Program-made: the position numbers and the translations under genes
Assembly (NCBI GenBank): GCA_022600235.1
Contig: JAHZKS010000058.1
Location: 1 to 20,149 of the forward strand
From: Alphaproteobacteria bacterium
Lineage (GTDB): Bacteria; Pseudomonadota; Alphaproteobacteria; Rickettsiales; JABSSG01
DNA length: 20,149 bases
Reading direction: 5' to 3'
Notes under the pieces: model-generated
What the model was told of the DNA's origin: nothing
Databases searched by the model: none
Seen by the model: only the letters and a program-made list of their open reading frames with translations
Part shown: positions 15,121 through 20,149 of the stretch, one piece after another
Layout of the letters: each line of letters opens with the position of its first letter
Position numbering within the stretch: the stretch's first letter is position 1

Positions 15121-16024
15121 ATTTCTGAATTAATAATCCAAACGTAACTTTAGGATTTAGTGTTTGAGTAGATTTGATATTTAGTTTCTTCATTATAGCA
15201 TAAGCTAGTATTGTGTTTGAGACTTCTTTATCTACATTATAGTAGCTTCTCTTATTGTACATTAACTCAGCAAGCTCTTTATTTGTTTTATTTGATAAAA
15301 AATCCATCGCTCCTTCTAAGTCACTTTGGCTATACTCCCATAAATCTAAATTAGAATTTATATCTATTAGTTTGCTTATATTGTGAAAATTAACATAATG
15401 TTGCAAAACATAATTATGTATAGGGCCTATAGCTGCGAGTAAATTAGATTCTTCTACTAATTTTTTAACTCTATTTGGTATTTTTATTAGAGTTTCGGCT
15501 AATTCAATAGATTTTTTGATCTCATCTTTGCTCATTGGGTTTAAGATGATTTCTCTTTTTAAATGTTTCTTTAGTTTTTCATTGAAGGTTTCATACGAAG
15601 GCTGTACTAGCTCTGTTTTAAATTTATCATTTTCTTTGTTAATAAAATACATCTCTTCTTTGCCACTTTCCCAAACCAGCAATTTTCTCTTTTTATCAAT
15701 CCCTAGAGCTGCTATTACCGAGTCGTATCTAATTTTTAATTCTTCTTGCTTATTAATGATCTTTATTTCTATTCCAGTTACATCGCGTATATGTTTTAAG
15801 AATTCTAATCCATTTTCTGCTTTAGCGAATATCTCATTAGCCACTCCATAATAATATGTTTTCTGCTGTGTAAAAAAGTTTAGCTCTGTATTCTTTTTAT
15901 GAGCTATAATAGACTCTAAGCCTTGTTTTATAATGGCATTAGTGAATCTATTATTGTTGGAGTATATAATACTGTTTTTGTAAGGAATATTTGATTTTGA
16001 GTAATAATGAAGATCTTCTATCAC
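15119..16024 (-). CDS. Degenerate Ppx/GppA-family protein, main reading frame (gene frameshifted near 5' end)
   Basis: Similar to the exopolyphosphatase/guanosine pentaphosphate phosphatase fold. The clearest stretch is residues 55-105, where ANEIFAKAENGLEFL, TGIEIKIINKQEEL and RYDSV follow the family pattern ATxAxRxAxNxxxFL, TGIxIxIISGEEEA and xYxGV. The frame stays open upstream of the GTG at 16024 to 16147, and that part encodes AVFYLGTYGVKFALADV, matching the family N-terminus AVIDIGTNSVxLLIADV. Key residues are lost: the first Asp is Tyr, and the DIGGGSTE loop reads WESGKEEM. The polyphosphate/nucleotide chemistry is therefore probably gone, while the Glu pair of the EEEA motif remains. 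The best ribosome-binding site and ATG lie at 16167 in another frame. It is either a recent pseudogene, a sequence error, or a pseudoenzyme using the GTG. It is the last gene of the FNR-folD-nagZ unit. Confidence 0.7.
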   Translation of the reverse strand: MIEDLHYYSKSNIPYKNSIIYSNNNRFTNAIIKQGLESIIAHKKNTELNFFTQQKTYYYGVANEIFAKAENGLEFLKHIRDVTGIEIKIINKQEELKIRYDSVIAALGIDKKRKLLVWESGKEEMYFINKENDKFKTELVQPSYETFNEKLKKHLKREIILNPMSKDEIKKSIELAETLIKIPNRVKKLVEESNLLAAIGPIHNYVLQHYVNFHNISKLIDINSNLDLWEYSQSDLEGAMDFLSNKTNKELAELMYNKRSYYNVDKEVSNTILAYAIMKKLNIKSTQTLNPKVTFGLLIQK

Positions 16025-16167
16025 TCCTAAAGAGGTATTGACATCTGCTAGTGCAAATTTTACCCCATAAGTACCTAAGTAAAATACTGCTCTCCTTGAA
16101 GTGGATTCAATTTTACTTGTAAAATTATTAATGTTATTACCTGATTTTTATTGAATTCATTATTCAT
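16025..16167 (-). pseudogene. Out-of-frame 5' end of the Ppx/GppA-like gene
   Basis: The minus strand has a good Shine-Dalgarno GAGGTG (16174-16179) six bases before ATG 16167. That frame stops after 30 codons. The frame with Ppx/GppA similarity has an in-frame stop at 16148-16150 and no standard start codon before GTG 16024. One extra base in the five-A run at 16145-16149 would join the two frames into a single 349-residue protein starting MNNEFNKKSGNNINN. The similarity to the family N-terminus within 16040-16093 shows that this segment was coding. I infer a one-base deletion, real or from sequencing. Confidence 0.65.
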
Positions 16168-16208
16168 AATAATCACCTCAAATTACTAACAAATTATTAA
16201 CATTGCCA

Positions 16209-16910
16209 CTAATTATTGTTTATATAGGGATTGAATGCTAAATCTTGCGGCATATCTCCAACTAACATGGGATTTGGGCAGGTATCTGATGTTAGGCTGA
16301 ATGGATCATGAATCTGATGTGAATCTAAAAGAAATTCATCTTGAAATTTGCATTCAGCTTCCCAGATTTTATATTGCTCTTGGTATTCATTTTCTGAGTC
16401 TTTCATTCCATAATATGTAAAAAATAATACTGTGGGAAGGAGTGTGTTTTTTGCTACATCTAAAGCATGTTTTAAATTTTGTTTTGATGAATCTAACGAT
16501 AAGAAAGTATATGTATTGCCAGCAATAGGAATAGCAAGCAGTTCTGGTCCATAATGAATTAAAGAGCCCCAAAAAGGGCCAAAATGTTTTTCTAATGATA
16601 AATAATCCATGAAGAAACCTACGGCATGAATAGTCATTATAGGAGTTGATAGGGTCGTGGGGGCTGCAATGTTTTTTGCAATACTAAACCCCCTAACAAC
16701 ATTAATATTTGTAGATAAAGAGTATATGCTGGAAGTAAAGCTTGTCTCTGTAGAGTCTGCCGGTGTGTTTGCGCAATCTTTATCTAAGAATGTAGTTTTT
16801 GCATGGAAAGATCCAGAAATATAAGCAAACTCAACTATTTTTACTATGGTGCGGAACATTACAAATACGTTGCTCATGCTCCAAAATATTGGTGGTGTGC
16901 TTCTTGCCAC
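16209..16910 (-). CDS. Hydrophobic protein of unknown function
   Basis: I do not recognise this 233-residue protein. It has several hydrophobic stretches that may be membrane segments (about residues 8-32, 78-104, 112-138 and 157-168). The C-terminal third is polar and acidic (from DSENEYQEQY onward), ends in Asn-Asn-Asn, and contains Cys187 and Cys211; a third cysteine is at 46. There is no cleavable signal peptide of classical form. The start is GTG 16910, preceded by AAGG at a suitable distance; an internal ATG twelve codons in is the alternative. It begins 20 bases after nagZ and ends 41 bases before the Ppx/GppA-like gene, so it belongs to the same transcription unit. It could be a membrane or secreted protein specific to this lineage. 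Confidence 0.7.
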   Translation of the reverse strand: MARSTPPIFWSMSNVFVMFRTIVKIVEFAYISGSFHAKTTFLDKDCANTPADSTETSFTSSIYSLSTNINVVRGFSIAKNIAAPTTLSTPIMTIHAVGFFMDYLSLEKHFGPFWGSLIHYGPELLAIPIAGNTYTFLSLDSSKQNLKHALDVAKNTLLPTVLFFTYYGMKDSENEYQEQYKIWEAECKFQDEFLLDSHQIHDPFSLTSDTCPNPMLVGDMPQDLAFNPYINNN

Positions 16911-16930
16911 TAGTATTACCTTATTTTATA

Positions 16931-17971
16931 TTAAAAATGTTGTTCGGTTGGGTCTATATCTATTGAAGTATTCTGTATTTTATATTTACTCATTAATGAC
17001 TTTAATTCTGCATAAAGATTTTTGACCACATCTTTTTTAAGGTTGCGCTGTTTCTCTAGGTTTAAATCATCTATTTTTATTTCAGGAGCTATGCTTATTA
17101 TAGACTTCATTTCTGATATATTTGGTCTAGAGAACATCACCAAATCACATCCAGAATTAAAAGCTTGTTTTGCATTATATTCTGGAGTTCCTTTTAATGC
17201 CTTCATCGTGATACAATCTGTTACTATTATTCCTTTGAAGCCAATCTTTTCTCTTACCAAATCTATTACCTTCTTTGAATGAGTGGCTGGATGTGATGGG
17301 TCTATATTTTTATATACTATATGCGCTGTCATAGCCCATCTTGATTTATTTAGAGCTATAAAAGGTAGGAAATCAGTTTGTTCTAGCGTTTTTATATCTG
17401 TGCCAATATGGGGCAGTTCAAAATGACTATCTAGCATAGATCTACCGTGCCCTGGAATATGCTTTACTATATGCGTTATTCCACTTTTTGATAAACCTTC
17501 AATCATAGATTTTGCGAGCTCTATTGTAATAGTAATATCATTACTGAATGCACGGTCACCTATGACATTATTTGATCCTTTTATAGGTATATCTACAAGG
17601 GGAGCGCAGTCCACATTGATACCCATCTCGCTTAAGTCATATCCTAATATTTGAGCATTGATCCTACATGCTTCTTTAGCATCTCTTAAGTTTTTTCTAG
17701 CTATTCCTCCAAATACAGCAGCAGCAGGGGGGTGATACCAATTCGGTTCTTTTAGTCTTGCAACTCTGCCTCCTTCTTGATCAATTAATATAGGGGCATT
17801 TATATTGTCTATAGTCTCTTTTAAACTATAAACAAGCTCTTTTAATTGCTTTTTATCTTTGATATTTCTAGAAAATAGTATAAAACCCGCTGGTTTTTCT
17901 TTTTTAAAAAAAGACTCTTCTTCTGCAGTTAGTTTATGCCCATTAACTCCAAAAATAACAGCCTTATACAT
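16931..17971 (-). CDS. nagZ: Beta-N-acetylhexosaminidase NagZ (GH3)
   Basis: A cytoplasmic glycoside hydrolase that removes GlcNAc from anhydro-muropeptides in peptidoglycan recycling. The sugar-binding DQEGGRVARL is at 64-73, and DCAPLVDI with NVIGDRAFS at 121-143. The mobile acid/base loop is KHIPGHG (170-176) with Asp181-Ser-His183. The nucleophile is Asp252 in VTDCITMKAL, where many homologues have SDDLSM. The second Asp of that motif is Cys here; the aligned nucleophile is kept, so activity is expected. At 346 residues it is a single-domain NagZ of normal length. The ATG lies 12 bases after the folD stop. Confidence 0.92.
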   Translation of the reverse strand: MYKAVIFGVNGHKLTAEEESFFKKEKPAGFILFSRNIKDKKQLKELVYSLKETIDNINAPILIDQEGGRVARLKEPNWYHPPAAAVFGGIARKNLRDAKEACRINAQILGYDLSEMGINVDCAPLVDIPIKGSNNVIGDRAFSNDITITIELAKSMIEGLSKSGITHIVKHIPGHGRSMLDSHFELPHIGTDIKTLEQTDFLPFIALNKSRWAMTAHIVYKNIDPSHPATHSKKVIDLVREKIGFKGIIVTDCITMKALKGTPEYNAKQAFNSGCDLVMFSRPNISEMKSIISIAPEIKIDDLNLEKQRNLKKDVVKNLYAELKSLMSKYKIQNTSIDIDPTEQHF

Positions 17972-17983
17972 AGTCTAGGTCTT

Positions 17984-18853
17984 TTATTTGTTTTTAAGAC
18001 TATTGTATGCTGCTTTAACTGTATTTTTCAATAGATAAGATATTGTCATAGGGCCAACTCCTCCTGGAACTGGTGTTATCGCTTTTGTAATTTTTTGTAC
18101 TTTTTGGAAGTTTACATCTCCTAAAAGAGTTGTTTTACCATTTTTTGTGGCTCTTGAGATTCCAACATCTATTACAATTGCTCCTTCTTTAACCCAGTGT
18201 TCATCTACTAATTCAGGAGATCCAGCTGCAGCTATTATTATGTCTGCTGTTTTTGCTATTTTTTCTGGGTGTTTTGTTTTTGAATGAATAGTAGTAACTG
18301 TACAATTTTCATGTAGTAACATATCTGCAACTGGTTTACCTACAATATTAGACCTTCCAATTACTACAGCGTGCAATCCTTTTAAATTTGGTTCTATAGT
18401 TTTGATTAGATGTAAGCATCCCTGAGGGGTACAAGGCTTTAGTCCTTTTTGTCTTGTTACGAGTTTGCCTACATTTTCTAAGGTAAATCCATCTACGTCT
18501 TTCTTTGGATCAATTGAATCTATGATTGAGGCAGTATCAATGTGTTTTGGTAGAGGTAGTTGTACCAAAATTCCATGTATAGATGAATCTTCATTTAAAG
18601 CTTTAATTTTATCTATAATTTCCTTTGTATCAGTTTGAGTTGGCATTTCTAATGCAAATGATTTCATACCAAGTTTGAGAGCCATTTCTCTTTTTCTAGC
18701 TACATATATTTTGCTTCCAGGGTCATTTCCAACGATAATAACGGCAAGTCCTGGAGTGATTCCTTTTGATTTTAAAGATTTTATATCTAGTATTGCTTCA
18801 TCTATAATAGATTTGGCTATTTCTTTGCCATCAATAATATTAGACTGTTTCAT
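17984..18853 (-). CDS. folD: Methylenetetrahydrofolate dehydrogenase/cyclohydrolase FolD
   Basis: A bifunctional cytoplasmic enzyme interconverting 5,10-methylene-THF and 10-formyl-THF with NADP, supplying one-carbon units for purines and for formylation of initiator Met-tRNA. The catalytic lysine is K54 in YVARKREM. Family motifs VQLPLPKHI, PKKDVDGF, PCTPQGC, GRSNIVGKP, VIDVGI, GDVNF and the final TPVPGGVGPMT are all present. At 289 residues it is of standard size. Its start overlaps the end of the reductase gene by 14 bases, and nagZ follows after 12 bases, so it is in the middle of a five-gene unit. Confidence 0.96.
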   Translation of the reverse strand: MKQSNIIDGKEIAKSIIDEAILDIKSLKSKGITPGLAVIIVGNDPGSKIYVARKREMALKLGMKSFALEMPTQTDTKEIIDKIKALNEDSSIHGILVQLPLPKHIDTASIIDSIDPKKDVDGFTLENVGKLVTRQKGLKPCTPQGCLHLIKTIEPNLKGLHAVVIGRSNIVGKPVADMLLHENCTVTTIHSKTKHPEKIAKTADIIIAAAGSPELVDEHWVKEGAIVIDVGISRATKNGKTTLLGDVNFQKVQKITKAITPVPGGVGPMTISYLLKNTVKAAYNSLKNK

Positions 18854-19859
18854 CCGCCTTCACCCCTTTTGTTGTGGAATATTCAAAATGCAGTGGCGTA
18901 TCTGGGTAAACGAGTGAATATATCGAATGAGAGGCAAGTGCTGCTTCAGAAAACCCTGTGAGTATAAGTTTGAGCTTTCCTGGGTAAGTTGCAACATCTC
19001 CAATTGCGTATATTCTATCCACACTTGTTTCCATTGAATTACTTGCAACTGATATGTGTTTTTTTTCTATACTTAGTTTCCATTCTAATATAGGTCCTAA
19101 ATCCATCGATAATCCAAAGAATGGTAGCAATACATCGCATTTTATATTTTTTCTATTACCTTCAAAATCTACAACATCGACAGTATCAAGTATTCCATTT
19201 TGGCCATGTAATCTTTCCAATTGATATGGTGTGGCAATAGTAATCTTTCCTTCGTCAGCTAGTTGCTGAAGTTTGCTTGCGCTTTCTGGTGCGCATCTAA
19301 ATTTTGGTCTTCTATGAACTACAGTTACAGATTTTGCATTTTCTGATAAGGCTATAGCCCAATCTACCGCTGAATCTCCTCCTCCTGCGATAATTATATC
19401 TTTTTCGTCTAATTTTGACTTATCTCTAATGCTGTATATTATAGATTTTTCTTCAAATGATTCTATGTTCTCTAGTGGAGGGCGGTTAGGTCCAAAAGCT
19501 CCGCATCCAGCTGCAATTATTATTGATTTTGTATTTATTTTAGTATTTTTTGAAGTCACAATATCAAATGTTTTGTCTTCATTCTTTTTAACGCTAATAA
19601 CTTGCTGTCCAAGGTGATAAGTTGGATCGAATGGTTTTATTTGCGCTTCTAGTTTGTCTATTAACTCTTGAGCAGAGATAGAAGGATGTGCAGGTATGTC
19701 GTATATTGGTTTTTCAGGGTATAAAGCTGAACATTGTCCTCCAATAAAATCGAGTGTGTCTACAATATGACATTTCATCTTCAGCATCCCTAGCTCAAAG
19801 ACTGAGAATAATCCAACAGGACCTGCTCCAATTACTACTACATCTGTTGTATATAACAC
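18840..19859 (-). CDS. Ferredoxin--NADP(+) reductase, thioredoxin-reductase-like type
   Basis: An FAD enzyme passing electrons between NADPH and ferredoxin. The FAD Rossmann motif is GAGPVGL at 11-17. GGQCSALYPEKPIYDIPAHP (40-59) is typical of this family. The NADPH motif AGGGDSAVDWA is at 158-168, followed by VVHRRPKFR, and the final FAD motif is YAIGDVATYPGKLKLILTG. There is no CxxC redox pair in the NADPH domain, so it is not thioredoxin reductase. The length of 339 residues fits. The start is GTG 19859, with AGGTG about nine bases upstream. It is the first gene of the unit leading to folD and nagZ, behind a strong candidate promoter. Confidence 0.93.
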   Translation of the reverse strand: MLYTTDVVVIGAGPVGLFSVFELGMLKMKCHIVDTLDFIGGQCSALYPEKPIYDIPAHPSISAQELIDKLEAQIKPFDPTYHLGQQVISVKKNEDKTFDIVTSKNTKINTKSIIIAAGCGAFGPNRPPLENIESFEEKSIIYSIRDKSKLDEKDIIIAGGGDSAVDWAIALSENAKSVTVVHRRPKFRCAPESASKLQQLADEGKITIATPYQLERLHGQNGILDTVDVVDFEGNRKNIKCDVLLPFFGLSMDLGPILEWKLSIEKKHISVASNSMETSVDRIYAIGDVATYPGKLKLILTGFSEAALASHSIYSLVYPDTPLHFEYSTTKGVKADETV

Positions 19860-19885
19860 AAAATAACACCTATTAAAGATCGTGT

Positions 19886-19914
19886 ATTAAAGCATTATTA
19901 AGTAAAAAAGTCAA
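19886..19914 (-). promoter_or_regulatory. Sigma-70-like promoter for FNR-folD-nagZ unit
   Basis: On the minus strand, TTGACT (19909-19914), a 17-base spacer and TTTAAT (19886-19891) each match consensus at 5 of 6. The predicted start is near 19879, about 20 bases before the GTG of the reductase gene. Confidence 0.6.
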
Positions 19915-19986
19915 TGAAACAAAGAGTTTTATTAAAAATCTGTCTTTTTAGTATTACATCAAATATATGTTTTTTTTACTTTATAG

Positions 19987-20014
19987 TTGATACAATTTTA
20001 AAGTATTATATTCT
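19987..20014 (+). promoter_or_regulatory. Candidate promoter for the gene at the window end
   Basis: TTGATA (19987-19992), a 16-base spacer and TATTCT (20009-20014) match consensus at 5 and 4 of 6. The predicted start is near 20021, about 26 bases before ATG 20047. Between this and the reverse promoter at 19886-19914, the gap 19860-20046 holds only AT-rich sequence with no further feature I can support. Confidence 0.4.
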
Positions 20015-20046
20015 CAAACTTTCGCAACTTAGTGTTGATTTGCAGT

Positions 20047-20149
20047 ATGTTTGGTAGAGTATTTCTAATATTTGTTATTTTCTGTGTTTTATATAGAGTT
20101 GTTTCTGCGACTCCTGGAGGTTATGGTATTGATGAAGATGATAATGATG
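20047..20149 (+). CDS. N-terminus of a secreted protein (cut by window end)
   Basis: An ORF running off the window with 34 codons visible. It begins MFGRVFLIFVIFCVLYRVVSA, a short basic start, a hydrophobic core and a small-residue A-x-A-like end (VSA), so a signal peptide cleaved before TPGGYG is likely. The mature part starts with glycine and then acidic residues (DEDDND). The family cannot be told from so little. There is no clear Shine-Dalgarno sequence; the frame is open further upstream, but this ATG gives the natural signal peptide. Confidence 0.55.
   Translation, partial: MFGRVFLIFVIFCVLYRVVSATPGGYGIDEDDND

Noticed and set aside
18840..19859. Thioredoxin reductase
   Set aside because: The CxxC redox pair is missing and GGQCSALYPEKPIYDIPAHP is typical of the ferredoxin-NADP reductase group.

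Overview
The window is a dense, AT-rich stretch of a bacterial chromosome carrying housekeeping genes only. I see no insertion sequence, phage gene, CRISPR array or tRNA/rRNA gene. Protein-level resemblance (MipZ, a short FtsY without an acidic domain, the acpS-murC-murB-ddl-ftsQ block, MlaE/MlaF next to alr, a thioredoxin-reductase-like ferredoxin-NADP reductase) points to an alphaproteobacterium. The low GC, compact operons and Lys/Asn/Ile-rich proteins suggest a host-associated member of the Rickettsiales. It keeps genes for peptidoglycan synthesis and recycling. The genus cannot be fixed from this sequence.

Layout. (1) Positions 1-1852, plus strand: the C-terminal part of ribonuclease J, cut by the window edge, then a YgfZ-type folate-dependent protein. 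(2) 1978-6409, minus strand: acpS, murC, murB, ddl and ftsQ, all overlapping by 1 to 17 bases, behind one good promoter. This is a wall-precursor and divisome unit, and ftsA does not follow ftsQ here. (3) 6502-9471, minus strand: mtaB, ftsY and mipZ (tRNA modification, SRP receptor, division-site placement). (4) 9598-13723, plus strand: dnaB, alr, mlaE and mlaF, tightly packed. (5) 13715-14680, minus strand: a basic coiled-coil protein of unknown function, overlapping mlaF tail to tail. (6) 14768-15120, plus strand: a 69-residue orphan ORF followed by a short structured region. That region has its own sigma-70-like promoter and an 18-19 bp terminator stem, and it reads as an unannotated small RNA of about 75 nt. 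(7) 15119-19859, minus strand: one long unit of ferredoxin-NADP reductase, folD, nagZ, an unknown hydrophobic protein, and a degenerate Ppx/GppA-family gene whose 5' end is out of frame. (8) 20047 to the end: the start of a secreted protein, cut by the edge.

Working together: alr makes D-alanine, ddl joins it, murB and murC make UDP-MurNAc-Ala, and nagZ recycles wall fragments. ftsQ and mipZ link this to division. mlaE/mlaF maintain outer-membrane lipid asymmetry. The most notable non-housekeeping signals are the predicted C-rich small RNA at about 15044-15120, the frameshifted and active-site-poor Ppx/GppA homologue next to it, and the palindrome shared by the mtaB and dnaB promoter regions.
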